Assembly: GCA_903813345.2 (NCBI GenBank)
Contig: CAIIXF020000005.1
Coordinates: 3,540,356-3,604,355, forward strand
Length of the DNA: 64,000 nt
Origin: Owenia fusiformis
Taxonomy: Eukaryota > Annelida > Polychaeta > Sabellida > Oweniidae
Reading direction: 5' to 3'
Shown here: positions 22,860 to 48,544 of the stretch, piece after piece
Numbering within the stretch: position 1 is the first letter of the stretch
Layout: the number at the start of each line of letters is the position of its first letter
The notes under the pieces: model-generated
Seen by the model: the letters and a program-made list of their open reading frames with translations, nothing else
Told to the model about the DNA's origin: nothing
Databases searched by the model: none
Position numbers and translations under genes: made by a program

Positions 22860-23165
22860 AATTCTACTTTTACTATTCATATTTTTACATAATAAGTAAA
22901 ACCATCTTTTTTATTACCCCATATATCTTTGAGTTCACAATTTTCTATCATTTTTTCTAAGAATGCTCTAATTCTATCGTTTTTATTTTTTTGATTAACT
23001 GGAAATCTATCTCGTTCTCTCAAACAACAGTTGAAATCCCCACCCACAATTGTATTTCTGTTTGGATGAAAGTATTCTGAGATCCATGTATTCAATTTTT
23101 CTGAAAACTTATTTCTTGCTATTATTTCATTCGGAACATATACTGATACTAAACATTAGTTTTAG
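22860..23165 (-). pseudogene. Tx1/L1-like LINE, endonuclease fragment
   Basis: Minus frame 22877-23095 carries NTIVGGDFNCCLRERDR, the conserved Asp/Asn motif of the apurinic-type endonuclease, followed by IRAFLEKMIENCELKDIW, which is the usual continuation in L1/Tx1 elements. Upstream bases to about 23165 encode a VSVYVPNE-like stretch. It forms the 5' part of the copy continued at 20705-21350 and 10590-11453. Confidence 0.65.
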
Positions 23166-23169
23166 GTAG

Positions 23170-23660
23170 GCTACGTCAAAGCCAAAATGCATCGTTTATG
23201 ATTAAATGTGCTATAAAAAGTGCAACACATTTGTATGTAAGTGTAAAATGTTTTGCCCAGCCACTTAAATGGTGGGCACTCAGTTTCAAATACCCTAGTG
23301 ATTTAAAATATTGCAAATTAATGGTCAAGCTGCTTATGAATCAAACACTTAATGGAAATAAAAAATGGGGTGATAGAAAATGTAATATATGTGATACTGG
23401 CGAAATAGAAACATTGGATCACTTTTTACGTTTCTGCAATTCCATAGATGCGGAAAGAGTTGCACTTCTCAATTTATTTAGAATTGGTAATGATGAGATT
23501 ATATTTCAAACTTTCAAATCAGACCATGATGAAGCAATGATTTTAAAAGCAAAGGCTGTATTCCTAATGTATGCAAAGCGTAATATGCTTATGCAAATGT
23601 AATTTTATGTAAATATGTTAATGCAAAACAAAAACTGTAAATGAACTCACAATATACACT
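23170..23660 (+). pseudogene. LINE C-terminal fragment with Cys/His knuckle
   Basis: Plus frame 23198-23602 has CNICDTGEIETLDHFLRFC, a C-x2-C...H...C arrangement typical of LINE polyprotein C-termini. It is preceded by a W-containing helical region and followed by a short tail and a probable 3' untranslated region. Only the end of an element is present and no reverse transcriptase lies upstream on this strand. Confidence 0.55.
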
Positions 23661-25290
23661 TGTTTGTTTTTTTTGATAAAATTTATTTCAGTTTAACATA
23701 ATTATTTACAGGTATGGTACAAAGATGAGGTTTCAAATTCATAAAGAGTATTTAAGTTACTCACACATTTTTCAATATACCATTTGTGAATAGATAACTT
23801 TGCTATCAGTATATTTTTGTAATTCTTTACTTTACCTATTCCATATATTTGATTGGCAGTTATATTTCTTTACTTTACCTATTCCATATATTTGATTGGC
23901 AGTTATATTTGGGAAATGTTTAGTCCAAAATTCAGCAACTGCTTTGCATTTAACGAAATGATGGTCTAAATTATCTATTTCATCACAGCTTGTACATTTG
24001 CTTGAATTTAAAATACCATATCTATGCAGTAAAAGATTACATGGATATATTGAATGTAAAATCTTCCAGTGTAGTATAATTAGGTCTGTTGCTGTTGTAC
24101 AATTTTTTGCATTAAGCCAGGTTTTTCTTGTTAAAACTTCATTTTTGAATACAATTTCACAAACCCGTTTTTCTATTAAAATTTCCTAAAGTCTTGAACA
24201 TTTAAGTACTGCACATCTGTATCATTGAAGTATAAAGTATCTTCTGGAGCTACAATTTGATATTCTAATATCATCTCCCTTTTGAGTGCTTGTTTCAAAG
24301 TTTGATATTGCATCCATGTTTCAGCATTTCTGCCTACTGAGGAAACAATTTCATCATAAGAAATGATCTGGCCATTTTTGCAAACATCACATATACAATT
24401 TATTCCACACTTAATCCAGCTTTGAAAATACAATTCTTTACCTGTAGCTTTGATATTTTCATTATGCCATAAAATAGAGCTGTCTTTGAACTTTGAACTT
24501 TATCAGTATTCACAATATTTTTAAAATCATTATTACATTGAAATATGGTTAAATCTTGTTTGATCCGTTTAAATGCTAGAGCATTTTGCATATCAAATAT
24601 ATTAATCATTTTTAATCCTCCATTTTTAAAATCTTGTACAATTATTTCCCGTTTAACTCTTTCGGGAACATATTTAAATCATCTTCCTTGAATTTTCCCT
24701 TCGCCCATATAAACTTAAATAACATTCTGTTAATCCTTCTAAGAAGATGTTCAGGCAATATAAAACTTTGCAGTAAATATAAAAATTGTGAGGAAAGAAA
24801 AGACTTTGCTAATGTTATCTTGCCTAATAATGTGAGATGTCTCTGAGACCAAGATTTCATTATATTAACACATTTTTGTATTTTTGGCTCAAAATTGTCC
24901 TGTACAAGATTTGTTACGCTGGTAGTTGTACAAAATGTAATACCCAAAATTTTAATTTTATTATTTGGACTTAGCTTCCAATTAATATTACCTAAGGTAT
25001 CTTGTCTATATTTCCATGTTCCGAGCCACATGGCTTCAGTTTTGTTTTTATTAATTTTCAGACCTGATATTATTGAAAATTTGTCGATCAATAACATGGC
25101 ATTGGCAAATGAAGCTTCATTTTTCAAAAGAAGGGTTGAGTCATCTGCATATTGCAACAACTTGAGCCCCATGTCACAACCAGGTATTTCAACACCCAAA
25201 TATTGATATCTTGTCTTAGTTTACATGAAAACAACTCTGTAGCTAAAATGTAGCAGATCGGACTGAGTGGACAGCCCTGCCATACACTTG
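23661..25290 (-). pseudogene. Second Tx1/L1-like LINE, RT to C-terminus, broken
   Basis: Read on the minus strand in order: VWQGCPLSP (near 25270) and LLQYADDSTLLL (near 25150) from the reverse transcriptase; GLKINKNKTEAMWLG; a thumb-like helical part to about 24642; then MINIFDMQNALAFKRIKQDL near 24600; and a C-terminal region with a Cys knuckle near 24000. A frame break occurs near 25190 and stops follow later. The 5' part is missing beyond about 25290, where a TACAA-type repeat tail begins. Confidence 0.7.
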
Positions 25291-26700
25291 TGGTAATAAA
25301 GGATACAATACAATACAATAAACATAATGTCATGTATTTCTATGTTTACCATTATCTTTCTCCCCTCGTTATCTCTATTTATATTCAATATGTTTGGATT
25401 TAAATGGTCGGCAATGAGTATTGATACACCTCTCGAGTGATTAGAGTTTGTAAGACCACCCTTTCACGACGATGGGCTCCATATGGAGCCCTATTATGTA
25501 ATACCTTTCAGGACGATAGGCTCCTTTTGGCACCATAATTTTTATTTATATACATCGATGAAATGATAATATCTCCAGTTCTATTCAGTATTTTTACACC
25601 AAATTTTGACAAGTTGTTCTAATACGATAGTCCTTACTAAAAAATGTATTTCAGTGATAAAATTCAAGGTATAGGTCCCTGGGCATAGGTAATTTTCAGT
25701 TTTCCCCTAAAAACTGCTCTTACTTATCCGTCACCAGGGCCAACATTTTCCTATCATTTTTATTTTTTCGGTACAAAATGTATCTTGAAGGAAAATAAAA
25801 TGTGGCCTATGTGTATCGATCTACAATTTTAATTTTTGCCATTCCTATTACTACGTTATTTTTTTGTTCGTATGCTTAGAATAACGGTCTGAGTCTTATA
25901 AAATGGATAAGAGTTCGAATCAAAATATTAACGTTTTTTGACCCCTTGTGATGAAAGACATTTTTCGACCCGAAAGCCGTTTTTTCAGCAAATGGTATTT
26001 CAAAAGAATCAAGGCATATGCACCTCCATAAATATTGCTTCAAATGTTGCTGCGCAATAGTGTGCTACGGATCCTTCATATTTGGAAGTCATACCATGGA
26101 CTATTTATCTGTACCAGGGATACATGTACATGTTCGTTGAACATCATTTGTTACTCATAAAACCCTTAAAGAGATCGAGTACCTTAGATATATCTTGAGA
26201 CCAAATCATAAGCACGATATCACCAATATATTGAGGATATCAACAGGACAACCAAAAGAACAACCAACTGTCAGAATTGAACGCAATAAGGCGAAAACAG
26301 AATACAATGTTTTTTGGGATTTATCTATATTTTAACCCCTTAGAAGTAATAAATATGCCTTCTCTAAGCCAAAATAATCTGAAGGAAAAAGCCAATCAGA
26401 CTGGAACAAATTTGAGCGGGCTTTTTAAATTTAATTTCTATTGATGTAAGTGGAAATTCATGGCTAGGAACAATCATCGAATTGATACTGTTAACGAATT
26501 AATTCAAGCCTCAGAATTGATAAGTTGATAAACAAACTTGTTTTACATCAAATAACACGAAAAAATCAGGGGGTTACTCTAATTGTGTTCTTAGGAGACC
26601 CGATCTCTTTAATGCGTTTTGAAATTAAATCATTGCATTGTTTACATTTACAGGTACATTGGAGATGGAAACGTATATTTTTGACTTTTTAAATTGTACC
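25291..26700. other. No gene seen; small direct repeat near 25454-25545
   Basis: Two adjacent segments read CCTTTCACGACGATGGGCTCC and, about 50 bp on, CCTTTCAGGACGATAGGCTCC. No coding exon with protein character was recognised in the rest. Confidence 0.4.
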
Positions 26701-26719
26701 AAATACATGAATATTCATA

Positions 26720-27090
26720 AAACCTTCAACCGTCTTAAATTGTGTAGTTTAGAGAAACATATTCCCATAAAAATATTAGGTACTCTTAGGCGACAGGGGA
26801 GAAATTGATCAAGGGAAATGTGTAAAAAACACATTTCCCAAACTGACCAATTGCATGGGTAGATTAACAACGAAAAAAATCGAGCACTGCTCGAAAATCT
26901 TTTAACGTGTCTTCCAAATCGAATACACACAAAATCAAACAGGAAATCCTTGATGTACTCCTCAAATTAATTTTTGCAATCAAACTAACATCAAAGTTTT
27001 CGCTTCAAACCAGTAAATAGTGACACCGTACACCTAAAGTGTACGGTGGTATATCTTGTCAATGTACGTTGTCGGTGGTCAGGCGTCATT
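26720..27090 (+). repeat. Dispersed repeat, family of the 42401-42768 element
   Basis: The stretch with CCAATTGCATGGGTAGATTAAC, the CGAGCACTGCTCGAAAATCT core and a 3' end reading GTACGTTGTCGGTGGTCAGGCG matches the 42401-42768 element in the same orientation. The left end instead matches the copy near 47920-48010 (TCATAAAAATA...). It lacks a clear left inverted repeat, so it is incomplete or chimeric. Confidence 0.6.
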
Positions 27091-27481
27091 AGAGACGTAC
27101 GTCATCTTTGAACACTGGGCGTTCTCCCTGTCTTTACACCACGTGATTATTAGAATAATCAAAGCGAGACTATCTAACTCACATGCCGAAATAGGTATTC
27201 CTGTAGGCCTCTGAGACGTGGCTCAAAAGTAGTCAGAATAGTTTTATCGGAAAGGTCGATAAACAGAATTTCTGGAAACATGTCCAATATGTTCAATTTA
27301 TACATTGCTCAAAAAGTCCAAATTCTTTCGTCTTTTAGTGATATGTTAGACACCTTTCAAAAGATGAAAGCACGTTTCTTTTGTAAAAAATCCAATAAGT
27401 GAGCGTAATACTTAAATAGTCTGGCCATTTTAATTTGCACCCGATTTCTGCTAAGTATACGTCAACCTTAATGCCTCACGA

Positions 27482-41794
<14,313 letters not shown>

Positions 41795-42400
41795 GTTATT
41801 TGGTGTTTGTAACCAACCGGCACTAAATATTGTTCAATGTATTGAAGAAATATCCCACTAGTCACGATAATGATTTAGAAATTGTAATGATTTAGAAATT
41901 GTATATTCCTTTGAACCCATTGCCCATTATCAATATTTAGTCGTATTTCATCGATTATCATTTGGAAAACGAGACAGGAAGTGTGAAGAACCAAAACGTG
42001 TACGTATACTGAATAGAAATTTGAAAGGATTATACAATAAAGCAATTTGTTCATTCAGAAATTAAAAAGACTTAATTAGATATCCCCAAAATGACATTTT
42101 ACTACAGAGTTTGGTCATCTTATCATTTGCTTAGTTTCCGTCATGTGCTCTTCTGCTGATTCTTAATCAATTTGCTGATTCAGATGTTAAAACTCACACA
42201 GCCATCGAGCATCATTGTTTATATGATCCCTTTGTAGTGTAATATTTGTTTACACAAATGCAATATAGTGTTTGCCCAACGGTTGTACTTTCCAAAGACA
42301 ACAAATATTCAGCTATAAAGTCGTCAAACTATTAACGATTTTACCAGCGTTTGATTCGCGTTCACGTGTTCATATCTTGATTGAAGCGTTCATATATCAC
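41795..42400. promoter_or_regulatory. Probable upstream region of the PAN-EGF-olfactomedin gene
   Basis: About 600 bases precede the first coding exon on the minus strand up to the next transposon. No certain TATA box or initiator could be picked out; the region is AT-rich throughout. The role is inferred from position only. Confidence 0.25.
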
Positions 42401-42768
42401 GCCCAACCATCGACAACGTACAGTGACAAAACACGCCGTCGACACTCTTAGACGGCAGGGAGGAAATGATCAAAGGAAATGTGTAAAGAACAAAATTTTC
42501 CAACCGACCAATTATATGGGTAGATTGACTACGAAAAAACCGAGCACTGTTCGAAAATCTTTTAACGTTACTAGAAAGTTTAATGTCTTCCTAAACGAAA
42601 ACACACAAAATCAAAAATGAAATCCTTTTATTCATTAGATTATTATTTAAAAAAAACCTAAATCAAACCTTCAGCATTGTCTTTGCTTCAAATCGGTTAA
42701 ATAGTGACACCGTACATCTAAAGTGTACGAGCGTATATTTTGTCACTGTACGTTGTCGATGGTTAGGC
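42401..42768. mobile_element. 368 bp TIR element (MITE-like)
   Basis: GCCCAACCATCGACAACGTACAGTGACAAAA at the left end is the inverse of the right end with one mismatch, giving a ~31 bp terminal inverted repeat. Internal parts (CCAATTATATGGGTAGATTGAC and CGAGCACTGTTCGAAAATCT) match copies at 26720-27090 and, in part, 45850-46090 and 47805-48090. There is no transposase. The short plus frame 42381-42620 lies within the element and is not a gene. Confidence 0.8.
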
Positions 42769-43370
42769 ATGTATATAATCTCTATTTCCGTAAGATAATA
42801 TCATGTCTCTATGTCTATGTCAATAATATGCAAAGGCTAAGATGCCCATTTCAAGCAGATGTGTTATGTTTTTTATTCCTAATCTGTATTAGAATGGGCA
42901 ACTATATGTTTTATCACTTGATGCATATGGTGTTTGACATGAGTTACTTAAGGATTTTAGGCCTGGACTCAGTGCAATGTGGGTTGCTCGAAGGTGTTGC
43001 TTTCCAAACTTTGCAATAGATACAAGAGCAACGAGTGTTAATTTTCGGAAACAACGCCTGAACTGAGTGGTCATTCCATAATGCATTGAGTATTTGATCA
43101 AAATTATTTTCACACACTACAAAATATTGTATACGATATCGCTGAAAAGATGTGAAGTGACCTAAAATAATATATTTTCAAGTTAACTTCGTGCAAGGGT
43201 CAATTTGTCACTTCTGTGTGTCAGTCAGTACCATTGATTGTCGCCATGAAAACAAGACAACACTTAAAATTTGACCTGCATGTAAACATTTAGCTTGTTA
43301 TCACGGTGTTATAGCATGACGGTTACGTCAAGGCGATTTGCAAACTTTTGCGGTAACGATAACAAAAAAT

Positions 43371-44084
43371 GGCGGATGGGAAAGACAAGATGTCCTCTTT
43401 CTTACCTGTAGGCAAGATTCACAAGATTTCCTTTTCAACTAGTTCCATTCGGTGACGTATATATGGATGGTTATTAAGACAAGGTCAAATCTGCCAGTTG
43501 GCTTACTAGAAGCAGAATATAAGTTTTAAACTTACCGACTGAGATATCCAAGTTCATAATTTTCAGTCCATTCTCGTGTTTTCTCAGTATATGTGCCCCA
43601 GAGCCACTCAAACTATTTACTGTAAGTAAACTGTGTATAAACAAGCCATAAAATGACAAATCCAGAACAGCAACGTGGTGTATATCGTAAATAATAAGGT
43701 TTCAAACGCAATGTCGTTAGACGACTACGTATGAATTCTATGGACGGTAACGTATTGTATTAGTTGTACATTAGATATTTAGCGGACGGTTACGTGCATG
43801 TACACCTTCAAGTCAAGGTTGCTAGTTCTGATAGCCTCTTTCCATATCATTATTATAATGGGTAAGAAATGGAATATTGAATTGCTTATATTTGTTTTCA
43901 GGACTCACAAGAGACGCTCTTGTTTGAGCCTCTATAGGGCAAGGAAAAATTGTGTCTTGTTTTATTAATAAAACCAATGAAAGTCTAAAAGATAGCAATG
44001 AAGAAGCAAAAATAGAATTAGCATCAAGTACTGATGAATGTGACAAAATTAATAACAATGAATCGGGGATACATATTTGAACGA
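43371..44084 (+). other. Possible small plus-strand gene pieces, weak
   Basis: An ATG in good context at 43371 opens MADGKDKMSSFLP before a GTAGGC. About 550 bp on, after an AG near 43938, a frame reads GKIVSCFINKTNESLKDSNE and continues acidic and polar to a TGA near 44083. The latter has coding-like composition, but the link between the two is speculative and no domain is recognised. The rest of 42769-44935 shows nothing supportable. Confidence 0.15.
43535..43640 (-). other. Possible isolated minus-strand exon, weak
   Basis: A segment ends at a strong donor (CTCAGTCG|GTAAGT) and is preceded by TTTACTTACAG. It would encode roughly SLSGSGAHILRKHENGLKIM plus a few residues. No start, neighbour or family was recognised, so it may be chance. 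Confidence 0.2.
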
Positions 44085-45845
44085 GGTTCGCTTAACCGTC
44101 CATCATCTTTTTTGCGTAACCGCAAATTCAAAATACATTATTATGTCTTAAATAGAACATATTAGATGGTTTCCAATGCTCAATTGGCTTTTTATGATCG
44201 TATGTAGGTTACATCTATATACCCCGAGGTCGTTAGGCAATACAGACCATGCCCTAACGACAAAAATAAACAAATTACGAAATTTTGAGTAGTTTTGAAT
44301 TTCAAACTCAACAGTTTTTCGCTTATTTCATGTTATCTCCGGGCATCAATTTGCAAAGGTTACGTTCAAAATATGAATTACTCAATGCATCACCGAATGC
44401 GATGCTTACGTAAATCGTTCATCCTTTCATTGATGCACAGTAGTAAAAAATAATGCACCAACCTTCGTTTTATGTTCCATCGCGGGCATTTTATTGCATA
44501 AATCAGTGAACGTAGCCGTCCAACCCCGTTTTCATAGGTGGCGTATCTATGCTGTAGCAGGGTGGTTATTGCCTATGCTATACATAGAATTATAGTCAAA
44601 TATGAACTAATCAGCTCATCTGCGGTTTCATTAGCTTCAATAGAATGTAGAATGAATGACCTTGGGTTAGTTATAATGGCATGCAATTATTTGAAATAGC
44701 GTGTCCGGATTGGCTGGAATCGGACACACCATCTATTTCAAAAATCATAATTGATTAAAAATCGAACTATTTAATGATTTACATAAATAATTTTGTTACA
44801 AGAAATAAAACATCATTGCTGTTAGTTTTAGTCATATAGTTGGCACATTTCCTAGACAAAAATATTTCAACTTTTTCATTTGAGTAGATCAGCAATCGAC
44901 CTGTAGTAGATTGGGTTGTACCCAAGAAATGTTATCTAGCAGACCTTTATGATATCCATTAAACGTTGAGAGTACGTTGAGGTCGAGATGAAATCACTGG
45001 TAAATTGGAAAATATTCCATTTATATGTGGTGCATGAATGGAACAAGTCATTCATCAAAATGAACATGATGAAATGATTGCCGGCCACCCAAACGCAGAG
45101 ACGTACATGAAAAACACTAAGATGGAACAAAACTTGCATCAATTCTGAGTCATCTCGGAAAGTTTGAGACATGTCCAAAATAAATGAGGTTTTACACTTT
45201 AAAGTCAGTCAACATTTTGAGGCCCACCCTGTATATGAGCAACGATTGAGATCAAATATCGCCACTTCAGCTCTGGTCATTCTTTGTTCACCTGTATTTC
45301 CAGATCCCTTATTTATTGTATCCGTCAATATGGACAAATAAAACGAAACATAAATATATTATATATTGATTTATCTTATTTATATCAATCTTATCAAAAT
45401 AAAAATATGATAGGAATATTGTGTCACCTCATCAATAAATAAGTAATTCTTGAATTCAATTTAACCAGGTATCGAGTTCATAATCAATTGTGCACCAGAA
45501 TGTTATGTAATGCAGAATTATATTCAAATTTTCTCGGTTTGATTCGTTCAATATGTGATGTAAATTCATTATACGTATAGAGAATTGCAATATCAAAATA
45601 TTGTTACACACTGAATCAATAAGAATATATATATTATAATTAAAGTTGTACTAAAATCATGCTACTCGATTTAGATATATCTATGCTATCTTACCGTATG
45701 AAGGTCACGCTTTACGATGGTGAACCATCAACAATTCCAAAAATTCATTTTATCATGATATCGGGTATGTAAAGTCTGTGTCTGTTTTCGCAGCAAAACT
45801 GATTTCATTTTTAAAGCAGAAATTTTACGTCACGTGACATGACGT
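44085..45845. other. No gene seen; short hairpin near 44690-44750
   Basis: TTTGAAATA...GTGTCCG and CGGACAC...TATTTCAA near 44690-44750 form a short imperfect hairpin. The minus frame at 44936-45178 has no recognised family. A GGCCCACCCTGTATA end near 45221 resembles one terminal repeat of a mariner-type element, without a partner found nearby. Confidence 0.4.
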
Positions 45846-45849
45846 GTGT

Positions 45850-46090
45850 GGTTAAAACAATTTGCCGCGAAATACGATTTTGTAAATAAAAAAATAGTTA
45901 TTCGCTCTTATATTAAGCCAATTATTCCCCGCCGTCTGAGAGTATGGATTATTTTTATGAGAATGTGTCTTTGTCATCTACACATTTTAGAAAAGATGAG
46001 GATTCGGCAATCATTCACTGTATATATTTAAAAAAGATCAGATTTGTACGGTGACGCATCTGCTGTATGGTGACGATTCCTCAGAATTTA
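45850..46090 (-). repeat. Dispersed repeat copy (family of 47805-48090), inverse
   Basis: GTCTGAGAGTATGGATTATTTTTATGAGAATGTG and CAGATTTGTACGGTGACGCATCTGCTGTATGGTGACGATTC are inverse matches of the segment at 47825-47970. It is part of the same repeat family as 26720-27090. Confidence 0.65.
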
Positions 46091-46224
46091 TGAAGTGTAA
46101 TATATGAGCTCAGTATTAACTTAAGATTCCATAAGTTTTTGTGTGGAAATTCAAATGTTGTATCCCATTCAACATTGAAAAAGATCAATTCTTATGTTTC
46201 CATTCATTTCTGGTAACAGGATTA

Positions 46225-47070
46225 GGGGAACATGGGGCAAAACGGCCCTCTGGGGCAAAGTGGCCCATCGAAATATCTTTTGAACTATAAAAATATGGTT
46301 CTTCAAAAGTCACAAAATCGAATTTTGAAATATCTGCCACCTTCTCGAGCATCCATTTTTAACCAAGCAGCGTCTCGCTTTACGTAAGAGGTAATTCTAC
46401 TTTTCACCCTCTTTTTTGGAAATTACCCCTCACGAGAATCTCTAAAAAATCCGGCAACAATAGAATATCGTTTTGATTTAACATTTTAAATAGAGTGTGC
46501 ACATTTATTCTTTATTTGTAAAAATTTCGAGCCTCAAATATTAGGCAAATTAAAATGACGTCTATTTGAAAATTCACATGTCTTTGGGGCAAAACGGCCC
46601 ACACATGTTATAACATACAAAAATCTTATTGTGCAAGAACAATTGGTTTTCAAATGTAACAATTTTAACATCTGGCTTGTGCCTAATTTCCTTCCGACAC
46701 ATATCGAATGACTAGAATTATGGTAGGGGTTAAGAATACTTTATCTGTCAAAGGTTTGAACGTCTGAGATAAGATGTTTGTGGACGAGTCTTGTAATTGA
46801 TTAATTTTGGTTTCAAAACCCATGTAACAGAGGGTGGGCCGTGGGTTTTGCCCCACCCATGGGCCGTTTTGCCCCACTCTTGACAATATTTTTGACCATT
46901 GAAAAATCACAGAAGATAGTCCTAGGAAAGTATAAAACACTCGAAAAATGTAAACCACAAACCATTAATAAAGTGGAACATCAAAGTGCGCGATGATTGA
47001 CAGATACGAAAATACCCCGTACAGAACAACTTAAAATTAAATTTTTTGGGCCGCTTTGCCCCATGTTCCC
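46225..47070. mobile_element. 846 bp TIR element, 3 bp TTA target duplication
   Basis: The left end GGGGAACATGGGGCAAAACGGCCC is matched in inverse by GGGCCGCTTTGCCCCATGTTCCC at the right end. TTA flanks both sides. Additional GGGCCGTTTTGCCCCA motifs occur subterminally near 46580 and 46850. A 3 bp TWA target suggests the PIF/Harbinger group, by inference only. No transposase is encoded; minus frames at 46683-47230 are not supported as genes. Confidence 0.75.
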
Positions 47071-47167
47071 TTAAATACTGAAACACATTCAACTCTAAGC
47101 TTACTGTTCGGGTAAGATCGAGGTGAAGAAGTGTCAAATCTACATTTACATTATCACTGGTAAGTAT

Positions 47168-47692
47168 CAAGCGAAGGTTACGGCCGTCACCTTCGTATTT
47201 GAGATGGCGGACAGTAAGTATTAATTTCAATATTTCTTGTTTTCATGGAATTAACTATTTGAATGCTTTGATATCATTTGAACTAAACCAGGCTTGTCTC
47301 ATATGACTAACAAAGATAGCCTACAGCCATCTTTACCCCATGCAGGATATTGCATCTTTCATCCTTAAAAGTCACACGTGCAAGATGAGATTTACTTGTG
47401 ACATCACTTGTTTAAAAATATCAATATCAATAAGCAACGAATATACTGAATTTTTGGTTTCATGATCCTTACAGTATCATACATTTCCAGTAACCTTCCA
47501 TTAAGCGGTGGAAGATATCGTTGAACTGTGGCGCTCATGCACTATATATGAACAAATGATCATACTTAAGAACTTCCATTTCAGATAAGCTTAGTCTCAC
47601 TTAGTTCATTAAAGCATAACAACAGTTCAACAACAACGACAATTCCTGTCCGCCATCTTAAATGCAAAGGTGACTGCAGTAACTTTCGTTTG
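47168..47692. repeat. Element with ~46 bp inverted ends
   Basis: AAGCGAAGGTTACGGCCGTCACCTTCGTATTTGAGATGGCGGACAG on the left pairs with the inverse of CTGTCCGCCATCTTAAATGCAAAGGTGACTGCAGTAACTTTCG on the right, with several mismatches. The interior is non-coding. The ATGGCGG in the left arm is therefore part of a transposon end and not a start codon. Confidence 0.65.
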
Positions 47693-47804
47693 ATGATGAT
47701 CAGTTTGACAACATTTATACGAGGGATACTTGATTGGATCAATATTTGAACTTCCAAACCAAAACGTACGTTTTAAGTAAATAATAATGAGTTCTTTACA
47801 TTAC

Positions 47805-48090
47805 TTCTCACAAATTATAATGAATCGTCACCATACAGCTACACCGTACAAATCAGATATTTTTTAAATATACACAAAATGAATGATTATAAGCTGAATT
47901 ATCGCCCGTTCTAAAATGTGTAGTTAACAAATACATATTCTCATAAAAATAATCCATACTCCCAGACGGCAGGGGAAATAATAACCAAATGAATTTGTGA
48001 AAAACAACCTTTTTCACTTGTGTCGATTTTGTGGTCCGATTCACACTGAAAAAATCCTATTTTTTGACGATGATGGTTAGGCGTGTAAAA
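47805..48090 (+). repeat. Dispersed repeat copy, related to 42401-42768
   Basis: It contains CATATTCTCATAAAAATAATCC and CAGACGGCAGGGGAAATAATAACC, matching parts of 26740-26820 and 42450-42480, and ends near GATGATGGTTAGGCGTG, which resembles the right terminal repeat of the family. Confidence 0.6.
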
Positions 48091-48369
48091 TTGGTTTTGG
48101 TACAGCTTTAACCATCACATATGACACATTATATCAATATAAAGCAATGTGTACGGAATACGATTATGTAAGGAATATGGTTATGTAAGGAATATGATTA
48201 CATCAATCAAAACATTACATCGATGTATTCAGATAAAGGATGGTGGAAGTTTTGCACAAAACGAACTTGTTACGCAGAATTATAAGGTCGTCTTTGACGG
48301 CTTGTCTTCACCTCTTTAATGAATTAGAACAAGCAGCAGATGGATGAGAAAGAGTCAAAGGCAAATATA

Positions 48370-48540
48370 CAAAGCCGGCTTTCAAAGCCGGCTTTTAAAG
48401 CCGGCTTCTACAGTACATCAGAAGCCGGCTTCTGGCGTCACCAAGAAGCCGGCTTTTAAAAACCGGCTTCGAATGACTTACAGAAGTCGGCTTCTGCAGT
48501 TACCAAGAAGCCAGTTTTAAAAGCCAGATTCTCTCTCTCA
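48370..48540. repeat. Cluster of AGAAGCCGGCTT palindromes (left)
   Basis: Repeated words AAAGCCGGCTTTCA, AGAAGCCGGCTTCTG and degenerate AGAAGCCAGTTTT are spaced by short AT-rich or GTCACCA spacers. The AAGCCGGCTT core is itself palindromic. The cluster mirrors the one at 51255-51560 on the far side of the satellite array. Confidence 0.85.
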
Positions 48541-48544
48541 ATCA

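Noticed and set aside
44936-45178. 80-residue minus frame as a gene
   Set aside because: No recognised domain or splice context; it lies near a mariner-like end and may be part of a decayed repeat.
47200-47230. ATGGCGGACAG followed by GTAAGT-like sequence as a first exon
   Set aside because: It lies within the inverted end of a repeat element whose other arm repeats the same bases.
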